A stretch of DNA of 64,000 nucleotides from positions 62,001-126,000 of the forward strand of contig NZ_LGLV01000006.1 in NCBI RefSeq assembly GCF_001687365.1. The letters are read 5' to 3'. The translations under genes were made by a program, and so were the position numbers. This document shows positions 53,016-61,403 of the stretch, piece after piece. Source of the stretch: Pararhizobium polonicum. Lineage in GTDB: Bacteria > Pseudomonadota > Alphaproteobacteria > Rhizobiales > Rhizobiaceae. Positions within the stretch are counted from its first letter, which is position 1. The number at the start of each line of letters is the position of its first letter. Below the pieces are notes generated by a model. It did not search any database. It had not been told where the DNA came from and saw nothing but the letters and a program-made list of their open reading frames with translations.

Positions 53016-53029
53016 GGGAACGTTCCCAT
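53014..53029. promoter_or_regulatory. LacI-family operator
   Basis: ATGGGAACGTTCCCAT, a perfect 16-bp palindrome with central CG, overlapping the -10 element and transcription start of the DHDPS-family gene. It has the length and symmetry of LacI/GalR operators. Confidence 0.8.
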
Positions 53030-53053
53030 TAACGATCCCATGGAGGAGATCTG

Positions 53054-54001
53054 ATGATACCGATGGATCTGCGCGGCCTGAGCCCGGCGCCCGTTACCGC
53101 TTTCACCCGCGACGGCGAAGTTGACCACAAGGCAAACGCCCGTATCGCCAAGTGGCTTGTGTCGATGGAGGGCGTGAAAAGCCTGGTCATCCTCGGCCAT
53201 GCCGGCGAAGGCACATTCCTGACAGAAGAAGAGCGTCTCGCTCTCATCCGCACCTATGTGGAGGCCGTGGACGGGGCGGTTCCCATCATTGCCGGCATCA
53301 CCGGCGAGGGCACCAGGGTTGCTGCTGCCGAAGCCAAGAAGTGCAAGGCCGCCGGTGCCACCGGCGCGCTGGTTTATCCCAATCACGGCTGGCTGCGGTT
53401 TGGCTTTCAAAAAGGTGCGCCGCAGGATCGCTACAAGGCGATCTGGGAAGAATCCGGCCTGCAGTGCATTCTGTTCCAGTATCCGGATGCGACGAAGGCT
53501 TCCTACGATCTCGATACCCAGCTTGCGATCGCTACCCAGGACGGCGTTGTCGCCACCAAGAACGGCGTTCGGAACATGAAGCGCTGGTACGTCGAGATCC
53601 CCGAACTGAAAAAGGCCAATCCGAACCTTCAGGTGCTGAGTTGCCATGACGAATGGCTGCTGCCGACCATGTTCGATGTTGATGGTCTGCTCGTCGGCTA
53701 CGGCAACATCGCACCGGAATTGCTGATCGACCTGATTAAGGCCGGCAAAGCGCAGGATTATCCAGCGGCCCGCGCCGTCTTCGAACGCCTCTTGCCGGTG
53801 ACCCGCGCTGTCTATCATCGTGGCTCGCATATGGAAGGAACCGTTGCTCTCAAGCTTGGCCTTGTCCATCGCGGCCTTCTGGATCACGCAACGATCCGCG
53901 AGCCGCTCAAGAATCTCGGCGAAAAGGCTGAAGCCGAGATTTTCGCGGCCTTCGATGCCGCCGGCATCGGCCGTGTAGAGCAGTTGCTCGCTGCGGAATG
54001 A
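53054..54001 (+). CDS. Dihydrodipicolinate synthase-family lyase
   Basis: A 315-residue Schiff-base lyase of the DHDPS family. Seen: LGHAGEGTFLTEEERLALI (about 48-66), the catalytic tyrosine in LFQYPDAT (about 143) and the Schiff-base lysine in VVATKNGVRN (about 169). GGAGGAG precedes the ATG. It is under a LacI-type operator and followed by an MFS transporter gene, so it is more likely a catabolic keto-acid lyase or sugar-acid dehydratase than DapA. It is distinct from the DHDPS-like protein at 5433. Confidence 0.88.
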   Translation: MIPMDLRGLSPAPVTAFTRDGEVDHKANARIAKWLVSMEGVKSLVILGHAGEGTFLTEEERLALIRTYVEAVDGAVPIIAGITGEGTRVAAAEAKKCKAAGATGALVYPNHGWLRFGFQKGAPQDRYKAIWEESGLQCILFQYPDATKASYDLDTQLAIATQDGVVATKNGVRNMKRWYVEIPELKKANPNLQVLSCHDEWLLPTMFDVDGLLVGYGNIAPELLIDLIKAGKAQDYPAARAVFERLLPVTRAVYHRGSHMEGTVALKLGLVHRGLLDHATIREPLKNLGEKAEAEIFAAFDAAGIGRVEQLLAAE

Positions 54002-54011
54002 CCTGCGACGT

Positions 54012-54038
54012 CCCCCCGTGCCTGTCGCGGGGGGCTTT
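54012..54038 (+). terminator. Terminator-like hairpin after DHDPS-family gene
   Basis: CCCCCCG (54012-54018) pairs with CGGGGGG (54028-54034) across a 9-base loop, followed by CTTTCG. The T-run is short, so it may only attenuate transcription into the MFS gene. Confidence 0.6.
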
Positions 54039-54269
54039 CGTTATCGACGGGAGGAGACGCCGTAGAAATCCGGAAACGATCCGCATATGCAGCCGTTTTG
54101 GATTCAGCTACGAACTGATCATAGAGATCGGCTGAGAAAAACTCCTTGTATGAGCGACCTCGACGTCCAGGCGGACATCCTTGGGCCCCGGAAACGATTA
54201 TTCCAAAACGTAGAATTTGCGTCCCTGGCTGGGAGAGACGAGCGCCAGGGCAAAGGGAGGAAAAGATCA

Positions 54270-55655
54270 ATGAATATCCAAAACCCAATCCCGGCTGCGC
54301 AAGCGCGCGGGGTGGATCCCCAGGCCGAGATCAGCGCCCGCCTGGAACGGCTTCCCATCACCCGCGAAGTGTTCTGGGCGCGCAACATCGTCGGAGCTGC
54401 GACGTTCTTCGACGGCTATACCGTCATTGCCATCGCCTATGCGATGCCTGTTCTTGTCCGGGAATGGGGCCTTAGTCCCTCGCAGACGGGCATGATCCTG
54501 TCGATGGGCTATTTGGGGCAATTGATCGGCGCGATCCTGTTTGGCTGGCTGGCTGAAAAGATCGGGCGGCTGAAGGTTCTGCTGTTCACCATCCTTCTTT
54601 TCGTGAGCATGGATGTCGCCTGCCTGTTTGCCGCGGGCGCCGGAATGATGATGGCCTTCCGCTTCGTCCAGGGTATCGGGACGGGCGGCGAGGTCCCGGT
54701 CGCCAGCGCCTATATCAACGAGATTATCGGTTCGAAGGGGCGTGGGAAGTTCTTTCTTCTCTATGAGGTTATGTTCCTGCTCGGCCTCGTCGGGGCCGGC
54801 TTGATCGGCTACTTCATGGTTCCGACCTATGGTTGGAAGGCAATGTTCGTCGTTGGCCTCGTTCCCGCAATTCTCATGATCCCGCTCCGCTGGCTCCTGA
54901 AGGAATCCCCACGTTGGCTGGTTGCAAACGGCCGCTACGAAGAAGCTGATCGCATCGTCACTCAGATGGAAAACAGCGCCCGTTCCTCCGGTAAGGAACT
55001 GCCCGAGCCGAGGATCGTCGCAGCACCGGCTCAGCGTCAGTCCGACTGGCGGGAACTCTTCCAGGGCATCTACTTGAAACGGACGCTGTCGATCTGGGCC
55101 ATGTGGTTTTGCGCATACATGGTCGCCAACGGTACGATCACCTGGCTTCCTACTCTGTATCGTCAAACGTTCAACCTGCCGCTTGAGACGAGCATCCTTT
55201 ATGGCTTCATCACATCGGTCGGCGGCGTCATCGCTGCAGTCATCTGCGCGCTGTTGATCGACAAGGTCGGCCGCAAGCGCTGGTACACTGGCGCACTTCT
55301 CATCGCGCCGCTGCCGCTCCTTCTGCTTGCCTGGCTGGGTGCAACGTCACCTATGCAGGTTCTGGTGCTGGCCGGTCTTGCCTACGCGATTGTCCAGACC
55401 GTTACCTTCTCGCTCTATCTCTACTCTGCCGAAATCTACCCGACCCGCCTGCGCGCCATCGGAACCGGTACGGGTAGTGCGTGGCTTCGTCTCGGGTCCT
55501 CGGCTGGCCCCATTCTCGTTGGCTTCGTGATGTCGTCAATGGGCATTCAGTACGTGTTCGCGACGTTCGCAGTCATTCTGCTCATTGGTGCACTGATCAC
55601 CGCGCTCTTCGCGATCGAGACCAAAGGCCGTGTTCTGGAAGAGCTTTCGCCGTAA
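54270..55655 (+). CDS. MFS transporter (sugar/metabolite:H+ symporter type)
   Basis: A 461-residue major facilitator protein with 12 expected spans. Seen: FFDGYTVIAIAYAMPVLVRE, GWLAEKIGRLKVLL (loop 2-3 motif), RFVQGIGTGGEVPVASAYIN, KESPRWLVANGRYEEA (central loop, sugar-porter-like), and IDKVGRKRWYTGA (loop 8-9). ATG at 54270 has GGGAGGAAAAG upstream; earlier in-frame starts add non-family sequence. It follows the DHDPS-family gene by 268 bases and probably imports that enzyme's substrate. Confidence 0.92.
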   Translation: MNIQNPIPAAQARGVDPQAEISARLERLPITREVFWARNIVGAATFFDGYTVIAIAYAMPVLVREWGLSPSQTGMILSMGYLGQLIGAILFGWLAEKIGRLKVLLFTILLFVSMDVACLFAAGAGMMMAFRFVQGIGTGGEVPVASAYINEIIGSKGRGKFFLLYEVMFLLGLVGAGLIGYFMVPTYGWKAMFVVGLVPAILMIPLRWLLKESPRWLVANGRYEEADRIVTQMENSARSSGKELPEPRIVAAPAQRQSDWRELFQGIYLKRTLSIWAMWFCAYMVANGTITWLPTLYRQTFNLPLETSILYGFITSVGGVIAAVICALLIDKVGRKRWYTGALLIAPLPLLLLAWLGATSPMQVLVLAGLAYAIVQTVTFSLYLYSAEIYPTRLRAIGTGTGSAWLRLGSSAGPILVGFVMSSMGIQYVFATFAVILLIGALITALFAIETKGRVLEELSP

Positions 55656-55683
55656 GCGTTCGATTTTAACTGCGTTGCAAGTT

Positions 55684-55715
55684 TGAACCTGGTCGGCTTT
55701 CGTCAACCAGGTTCA
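55684..55715. other. Inverted repeat after MFS gene
   Basis: TGAACCTGGT (55684-55693) and ACCAGGTTCA (55706-55715) are perfect 10-base arms around 12 bases. It lies between two convergent genes (MFS ending at 55655, LysR ending at 55971) and may end transcription from either side, although no T-run is present. The rest of the 315-base gap shows nothing else. Confidence 0.55.
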
Positions 55716-55970
55716 CTGTATGAATTGGCGTACCTCCCGTATGTGCAGACGCCGCCAATACCAGCAATCGTTCCGGGATCAAGTTGCGGCCATCACTGAC
55801 TTCTCCCGCGACGTCAACGGTGAAGGGCATGTCATGTCAGAAGGGCAATTTCATGCGTGAATGAGCTCCCGGACAGAGCGAAACGACGAGGCTCTGGCAA
55901 GAATTTCTTACATGCAACAGTGGACCTAAAGGCAGCCGGCGCGGGACGGGAGTCGCTGATAAATTGAAGC

Positions 55971-56861
55971 CTACGTTTGTCGCAAGGCTTCGACCACGAC
56001 CTTGAAAGCGGGTGAATTCTGCTTGCGGCTGGGATAATAGAGGTAATATCCGGGGAAGGCCGGCGACCAGTCGTCGAGGACCCGCACCAGATGCCCGGAT
56101 GCGATTTCCCTTGCAGCGATGTCTTCCGGCACATACGCGATCCCGTACCCGCTCACCGCAGCATCGATCATCGCGTAGCTGGTGTTGAAGGTGAGCTGTC
56201 CGTCGACACGGACGCGAAGTTCCCTCTTGCCCTTGGCGAATTCCCAGACATAAAGGCCGCCTGATCGCGATTGGCGATGATTGATACAGTCATGGCTGAC
56301 GAGGTCCTGTGGTGTCTGCGGCGCTGGACGGCTGGCGAGATAGTCAGGAGACGCGACCGCTACCAGGCGCCAGTCGGGACCGATCCTGACGGCGATCATG
56401 TCTTTGTCGATGCTCTCGCCAAGTCGAACGCCCGCATCGAACCGGTCCTCTACGATGTTGCGAAAGCCGTTGTCTGTAATCAGCTCTAGCCTGATGTCCG
56501 GATAGTCTTTCAGAACCGCTCGCACTTTCGGCCAGACGACGCTTTCCAGCGCATGGTCCGACAGGGTGATCCTCACGGTTCCCGACGGCTTGTCCCTGAT
56601 CTCCATCAGTTCGTCGATCTCGGACTCGAGTTCTGTGATCCGAGGAGCGAGCGAACGGATCAGCCGCTCTCCCGCTTCCGTCGGTGAGACACTGCGGGTG
56701 GTTCGGGTTAAGAGCCGCAGGCCCATGCGCGCTTCGAGCTTCTTAATCGTATGGCTGATCGTCGATTGCGACGTGCCGAGCTTCGCCGCCGCCTTCGTAA
56801 AACTGCGCTCCTCGGCTACGGCCAGAAACCACAGCATGTCGTTCAGATCTTCCCGTTTCAT
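55971..56861 (-). CDS. LysR-family transcriptional regulator
   Basis: A 296-residue LysR regulator. HTH: SFTKAAAKLGTSQSTISHTI then KKLEARMGLRLLTRTTRSVS, and a CrgA-like effector domain (GTVRITLSDHALESVVWPKV, YPDIRLELITDNGFRNIVED, RFDAGVRLGESIDKDMIAVR). The start at MKREDLNDML (56859-56861) is preferred over 17 extra codons upstream. It is divergent from an MFS gene, with 101 bases between them, and probably regulates it. Confidence 0.9.
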   Translation of the reverse strand: MKREDLNDMLWFLAVAEERSFTKAAAKLGTSQSTISHTIKKLEARMGLRLLTRTTRSVSPTEAGERLIRSLAPRITELESEIDELMEIRDKPSGTVRITLSDHALESVVWPKVRAVLKDYPDIRLELITDNGFRNIVEDRFDAGVRLGESIDKDMIAVRIGPDWRLVAVASPDYLASRPAPQTPQDLVSHDCINHRQSRSGGLYVWEFAKGKRELRVRVDGQLTFNTSYAMIDAAVSGYGIAYVPEDIAAREIASGHLVRVLDDWSPAFPGYYLYYPSRKQNSPAFKVVVEALRQT

Positions 56862-56962
56862 GAGCCGTGCCTCGTGTGATCCTAGATTAATGTCAAAAAT
56901 AGATAAGTTCAAACAAATTGCAGTGGCTAATCATAGAAGTCGGTTCGGCTTATCTGTGGAGC

Positions 56963-58171
56963 ATGACACAGCAAGCTTTCACCCAGTCCGGTATTCTCTC
57001 TCGTTCCCAAGCCGTTCCGGCTGCATGGGGCGCGGTCATGGCGATGACCCTCTGCGTGGCGGCGCTGATCGCATCGGAGTTCATGCCGGTCAGCCTCCTG
57101 TCGCCGATCGCAACCGATCTCGGTGTGACCGAGGGGCGTATGGGGCAGGCGATTTCGATCTCCGGCATCTTTGCTGTCCTGACAAGCCTCTTCGTGTCGA
57201 ACCTCACCCGCAGTATCGATCGGCGTCTCGTTCTGACGTCGTTCTCCCTGATACTGGTGGTATCCGGAACCATCGTCACCGTTGCGCCAAATTATCTTGT
57301 GCTGATGGCTGGACGCGCCCTGTTGGGCGTTGCAATCGGCGGCTTCTGGTCGATGTCCACCGCCATTGTCATGCGCCTTGTTCCCGACGAATCCGTCCCA
57401 AAAGGGCTGGCGATGTTGAACGCCGGGAATGCCATCGCTGCCACTATCTCTGCGCCGCTTGGAAGCATGCTTGGCAGCTATATCGGCTGGCGCGGCGCGT
57501 TCTTCGCAGTCGTCCCGCTCGCACTCCTGTCGTTTGTCTGGCAGTGGGTCAGTCTGCCCTCCCTGCCGCCACGAAAGAGAGAGCGGTCGCCGCACGTCCT
57601 CACCTTGCTCGTCCGCCGTCCGATCGCGTTCGGTATGATGTCCATCATGCTGCTGTTTGCCGGGCAGTTCGCGCTTTTTACCTATCTCCGTCCGTTCCTG
57701 GAAACGGTCACGTCGGTCTCGGTTTCGACACTCTCGCTTCTGCTTCTGCTGATGGGCTTGGCGGGCGTGGCGGGAACCTATCTGATCACTGGCCTGTTGC
57801 GGACGCACCTGTTCAGCGTCCTTGGCATTATCCCCGTCGTGATGGCGATGATTGCGCTCGGACTGATCGCGTTTGGCACCTCGACCGCTGCGACGGCGAT
57901 TCTCCTCGTCGGATGGGGGCTGTTCGGCACGGCGGCACCCGTTGGCTGGGGGACATGGCTGAGCAGGATGATGCCTGACGATGCCGAGGCCGGGGGCGGA
58001 CTTCAGGTGGCGACGATCCAACTGGCCATTACCTTCGGCGCATCGTTCGGTGGCGTCCTGTTCGATGAGGTGGGCTGGCAGGCTACCTTTCTATTTGCGG
58101 CCGCCGCTCTGACTGGATCGTCGCTGCTCGCCATCCTTGCCTGGCGTTCACCATGGAGGGAGCCGCGATGA
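56963..58171 (+). CDS. MFS transporter, DHA1 (sugar/drug efflux) type
   Basis: A 402-residue 12-span MFS protein of the AraJ/NepI-like efflux group. Seen: CVAALIASEFMPVSLLSPIA, RALLGVAIGGFWSMSTAIVM, LVPDESVPKGLAMLNAGNAI and AISAPLGSMLG-like AATISAPLGSMLGSYIGWRG. ATG at 56963 (MTQQAFTQSG) is chosen; the codons before it are AT-rich intergenic sequence. Its stop overlaps the next gene's start (ATGA). The LysR gene diverges from it. Confidence 0.9.
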   Translation: MTQQAFTQSGILSRSQAVPAAWGAVMAMTLCVAALIASEFMPVSLLSPIATDLGVTEGRMGQAISISGIFAVLTSLFVSNLTRSIDRRLVLTSFSLILVVSGTIVTVAPNYLVLMAGRALLGVAIGGFWSMSTAIVMRLVPDESVPKGLAMLNAGNAIAATISAPLGSMLGSYIGWRGAFFAVVPLALLSFVWQWVSLPSLPPRKRERSPHVLTLLVRRPIAFGMMSIMLLFAGQFALFTYLRPFLETVTSVSVSTLSLLLLLMGLAGVAGTYLITGLLRTHLFSVLGIIPVVMAMIALGLIAFGTSTAATAILLVGWGLFGTAAPVGWGTWLSRMMPDDAEAGGGLQVATIQLAITFGASFGGVLFDEVGWQATFLFAAAALTGSSLLAILAWRSPWREPR

Positions 58172-58632
58172 CGTCCACGACAATCCGCCGCCGAACGCTC
58201 CTCGCAGGGATGGGTACCTCGATGATTTTACCAGGAATGGGGCGAGCTCAGCAGGGACGCGATCCCAACTGGGAGAAGCCGACCGATGTCAGGATCAGGC
58301 TGACCTTCAACGACCTTGTCCTGATCGCAGCACTCTACGATAGCCCGTCAGCGCGGGATCTTGCCTCCATGCTGCCACTAAGCCTCAAGATCGAGGATTA
58401 CGGCAGCAGCGAGAAGATCGTACGCCTGCCACGCAAGCTGATCGAGGACGGAAGCGGGCCATTCGGCAACGAGCGGCCGGGTGACCTCTGTTATTTCAAG
58501 CCCTGGGGTAATCTGGCGCTCTTCTACGACGACTACAGATGGGACGGACTGATCCGGCTCGGCCGTTTCGACGGCGGATATGAAGCCCTCCGCGTCCGCG
58601 GCGAATACCCGGTGCACATTAAACGCATCTGA
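58168..58632 (+). CDS. Cyclophilin-like fold protein with Tat-type signal
   Basis: A 154-residue protein. The N-terminus IRRRTLLAGMGTSMILPGMG resembles a twin-arginine signal. The rest matches the cyclophilin-like domain often found beside MFS exporters and alpha/beta hydrolases: ALYDSPSARDLASMLPLSLK, IEDYGSSEKIVRLPRKL and GDLCYFKPWGNLALFYDDYR. Its biochemical role is unknown. GGAGGGAG precedes the ATG, which overlaps the MFS stop. Confidence 0.82.
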   Translation: MTSTTIRRRTLLAGMGTSMILPGMGRAQQGRDPNWEKPTDVRIRLTFNDLVLIAALYDSPSARDLASMLPLSLKIEDYGSSEKIVRLPRKLIEDGSGPFGNERPGDLCYFKPWGNLALFYDDYRWDGLIRLGRFDGGYEALRVRGEYPVHIKRI

Positions 58633-58730
58633 AAACCTGACAAGCACCGAAGTTTCGACCGCGCGGAGACTGGACGCCCGCGAGGACCGATCCCCCTGAC
58701 CCTACGCGTCCATTGCCACGGAGACCACGG

Positions 58731-59840
58731 ATGACTGAAGAGCGTGAACCCAACATCCCCGCGTTCGATCGGGGTATCGACCGCCGTCAGATGCTGAAAC
58801 TGACAGCGGCCGGCATCACGACCCTCGGCGCGGTGTCACTTTTCGACACCCAGTTTGCAAAGGCACAGGACATGGCAAACAGCGCAAACAACTTCTACAC
58901 CAGCGACAAGGTGGCCTTTCAGAAGGTCACTTACAGAACCCAGTATCAGATGAACATCGCGGGCAACCTCTACCTCCCGAATGATCTCGACCGTGCCGCC
59001 AAGCATCCGGCGATCATCGTCGGCCACCCCATGGGCGCGGTGAAGGAGCAGAGCGCCAACCTTTACGCCACCAAAATGGCCGAACAGGGCTTCGTCGCCA
59101 TGTCGATCGACTTGCCGTTTTGGGGTTCAAGTGCAGGCCAATCCCGCAATCTCGTTTCTCCGGAGATCTATGCGGAAGCCTTCAGCGCGGGCGTCGATTT
59201 CCTGGGTAGCCTGGACTACGTTGATCGACAGCGGATCGGAGGCATCGGTATTTGCGGCAGCGGCAGCTTCATTATCAGCGCCGCCAAGATTGATCCCCGG
59301 ATCAAGGCGATCGCCACCGTCAGCATGTACGATATGGGTGCGGCCTTCCGCGATGCTCTTAACAAATCGCAGACCGTCGAGCAGCGCAAGCAATTCATTG
59401 CGACGGCGGCCGAGCAACGCTGGTCGGAATTCGACGGCGGTGATACCCAGTATATCGGGGGCACTGTTCTCGAGTTGACTGGTGACACTGATCCCGTCCA
59501 ACGCGAGTTTTACGACTTTTACCGCACGTCTCGCGGCGAGTTCACACCTGAGGGCGCGACCCGGCAGACCACGACGAAGCCGACGCTCACCAGCAGTGTC
59601 AAATTTATGAATTTCTACCCGTTCAATGACATCGAGACGATCTCGCCTCGGCCAATGCTGTTCGTTTCAGGTGACCAGGCGCATTCGAAGGAGTTCAGCC
59701 AGAACGCATATGACCGAGCATCGGAACCGAAGGAACTCGTCTGGATCGCCGGTGCGGGCCATGTCGATCTATATGACAGGGTCGATCTGATACCATTCGA
59801 GAAGCTTCGGAGTTTCTTCGATCTGCACCTTACAGCGTGA
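58731..59840 (+). CDS. Alpha/beta hydrolase (dienelactone hydrolase-like, cysteine nucleophile) with Tat-type signal
   Basis: A 369-residue hydrolase. The N-terminal DRRQMLKLTAAGITTLGAVS is a Tat-type signal, so it probably acts in the periplasm. The core shows HPAIIVGHPMGAVKEQSANL, FVAMSIDLPFWGSSAGQS and the nucleophile elbow GGIGICGSGSFIISAAK, with Cys where serine is usual, as in dienelactone hydrolases. A catalytic histidine is likely in GAGHVDLYD near the C-terminus. ATG at 58731. It follows the cyclophilin-like gene by 98 bases in the same direction. Confidence 0.85.
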   Translation: MTEEREPNIPAFDRGIDRRQMLKLTAAGITTLGAVSLFDTQFAKAQDMANSANNFYTSDKVAFQKVTYRTQYQMNIAGNLYLPNDLDRAAKHPAIIVGHPMGAVKEQSANLYATKMAEQGFVAMSIDLPFWGSSAGQSRNLVSPEIYAEAFSAGVDFLGSLDYVDRQRIGGIGICGSGSFIISAAKIDPRIKAIATVSMYDMGAAFRDALNKSQTVEQRKQFIATAAEQRWSEFDGGDTQYIGGTVLELTGDTDPVQREFYDFYRTSRGEFTPEGATRQTTTKPTLTSSVKFMNFYPFNDIETISPRPMLFVSGDQAHSKEFSQNAYDRASEPKELVWIAGAGHVDLYDRVDLIPFEKLRSFFDLHLTA

Positions 59841-59873
59841 AGTAAGGTATAACGCTGCAGATAAAGACGATCG

Positions 59874-59904
59874 GCGTTCCCAACGGCCTGGGAACGCCCT
59901 TTTC
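59874..59904. terminator. Bidirectional intrinsic terminator
   Basis: Perfect 10-bp stem GGCGTTCCCA/TGGGAACGCC (59874-59883 with 59890-59899), loop ACGGCC, then CTTTT. It lies between convergent genes (hydrolase ending at 59840, cytochrome c ending at 59932). Confidence 0.85.
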
Positions 59905-59931
59905 GTCGCGATCCATAACGCCACAGAAACG

Positions 59932-61401
59932 TTAGCGAACGCCACCGTAGGAAGACTGCTGCTTTTTTCGTCCCCGTAAGACGAACCACGCAAGCACGAT
60001 CAACAACAGAAGCATGGCGACCATGACCAACGGCAGGATGTAAGGCTGTAGCGATGCCAAGAAGGGCACGGGGCCGCCCGCCCGAGCGCGGGCTACGTCG
60101 AGCAACGATACCTTGACCGCCGGATTGCCAAAACTGGTCAGAACATAGTTGGATATGTCAACGATCTGCTGATCGTTGAGCGGATTGACGTAGGAGCGTT
60201 CGCCGAAGCTCGGCATCAGCACCTGCTGCCCGTCCGTTTCACGGTCCACACCATAAAGAATGGCCGAGACCAGATTGGCCGGTTCGCTTGATCCCGTGGC
60301 TGTGTTGTGGAAAAGCGACGGATAGGCCTGGTTCTGGCTGCCGGCACCGTCGATCTGGTGGCAGCTTGCGCAGTATCCACTGTAAAGCTCGCGGCCGTTG
60401 CGCAGGCTGTCATGTTCGTTCGAGGCGGAGATGCCGCGGATGCTCTCTTCCGAGCGGAACGCCTGGCCATACTGGTGGGCTGGCCTTGTATCGCGTTCGT
60501 CGCGGATGGGCGGAACACTTTTGATATAGGCTGCCAGGGCCCGCAGATCCGTGTCAGGCAGATGTTGCAAGCTGTTCTGTACGGCTTCCGCCATGCCGCC
60601 GGCTGCCTGGTTCTTGCCATCGGCATGGCCAGTGCGGAAATATTGGACCAACTCGTCTTCGCTCCAGCCTCCGATGCCGCTGACGGCATCGGAGGTAATG
60701 TTGGGCGCATACCAGGGGCCGACGAAGCCGCCCGCAAGAAAGCTGCTGGCACTTTCGCCCATTAGAATATCGCGCGGCGAGTGGCACGAACTGCAGTGCC
60801 CGAGAGCGCCGGCAAGGTACGCACCGCGGTTGATCTCTTCGTTCTGGGACGGCGAGGGCTGGAACGGGGCCTTGGTCGAATAGATCAGGTTCCAGAAGGC
60901 CATGGAGAAGCGGATATTGAAGGGAAACGGCAGCGCCGTGTGATTGGCCGCCGGTTCATCGACAGGGGGAACGCCGTTCATGAAATAGGCGTAGAGCGCA
61001 TGCATGTCGTCGTCGGTGATTTCGGCATAGGATGTGTATGGCATCGCCGGGTAGAGATGTGCGCCATCCTTGCGGATGCCCTTGCGCACGGCCTCGTCGA
61101 AGTCGCTTTCCGTGTAGTTGCCGATACCGCTGGTCCTCGACGGGGTGATGTTGGTCGAATAGATTGTGCCAAGCGGCGATACGATGGGATAGCCGCCCGA
61201 AAACGGCTTGCCGGTATGCGGGACCGTATGGCAGGCCATACAGTCGGCCGCCGTCGCGATACCTCGGCCTTTCTCGACGAGCGCCTCCATATCGCTCGAC
61301 TGGGCGTTTGCTGGCCCGGCACCTGCTACAAGCGCCGAAACTGCAAACAAGATCGCTGCGGCCTGTTTTCCGAGACGGGATCGAGACGAAGTGGTTGTCA
61401 T
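59932..61401 (-). CDS. Membrane-anchored triheme cytochrome c subunit of a dehydrogenase
   Basis: A 489-residue cytochrome c of the alcohol/gluconate dehydrogenase subunit type. Three heme sites are seen: CMACH (about 54-58), CSSCH (about 203-207) and CASCH (about 344-348). An N-terminal signal (AAAILFAVSALVAGAGPANA) and a C-terminal span (PYILPLVMVAMLLLLIVLAW) followed by RGRKK place it in the periplasm with a membrane anchor. It carries electrons from a partner flavoprotein to the respiratory chain. The partner is the GMC gene directly upstream, but that gene is 5'-truncated, so this cytochrome may be orphaned. ATG at 61401 (MTTTSSRS). Confidence 0.92.
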   Translation of the reverse strand: MTTTSSRSRLGKQAAAILFAVSALVAGAGPANAQSSDMEALVEKGRGIATAADCMACHTVPHTGKPFSGGYPIVSPLGTIYSTNITPSRTSGIGNYTESDFDEAVRKGIRKDGAHLYPAMPYTSYAEITDDDMHALYAYFMNGVPPVDEPAANHTALPFPFNIRFSMAFWNLIYSTKAPFQPSPSQNEEINRGAYLAGALGHCSSCHSPRDILMGESASSFLAGGFVGPWYAPNITSDAVSGIGGWSEDELVQYFRTGHADGKNQAAGGMAEAVQNSLQHLPDTDLRALAAYIKSVPPIRDERDTRPAHQYGQAFRSEESIRGISASNEHDSLRNGRELYSGYCASCHQIDGAGSQNQAYPSLFHNTATGSSEPANLVSAILYGVDRETDGQQVLMPSFGERSYVNPLNDQQIVDISNYVLTSFGNPAVKVSLLDVARARAGGPVPFLASLQPYILPLVMVAMLLLLIVLAWFVLRGRKKQQSSYGGVR

Positions 61402-61403
61402 GC

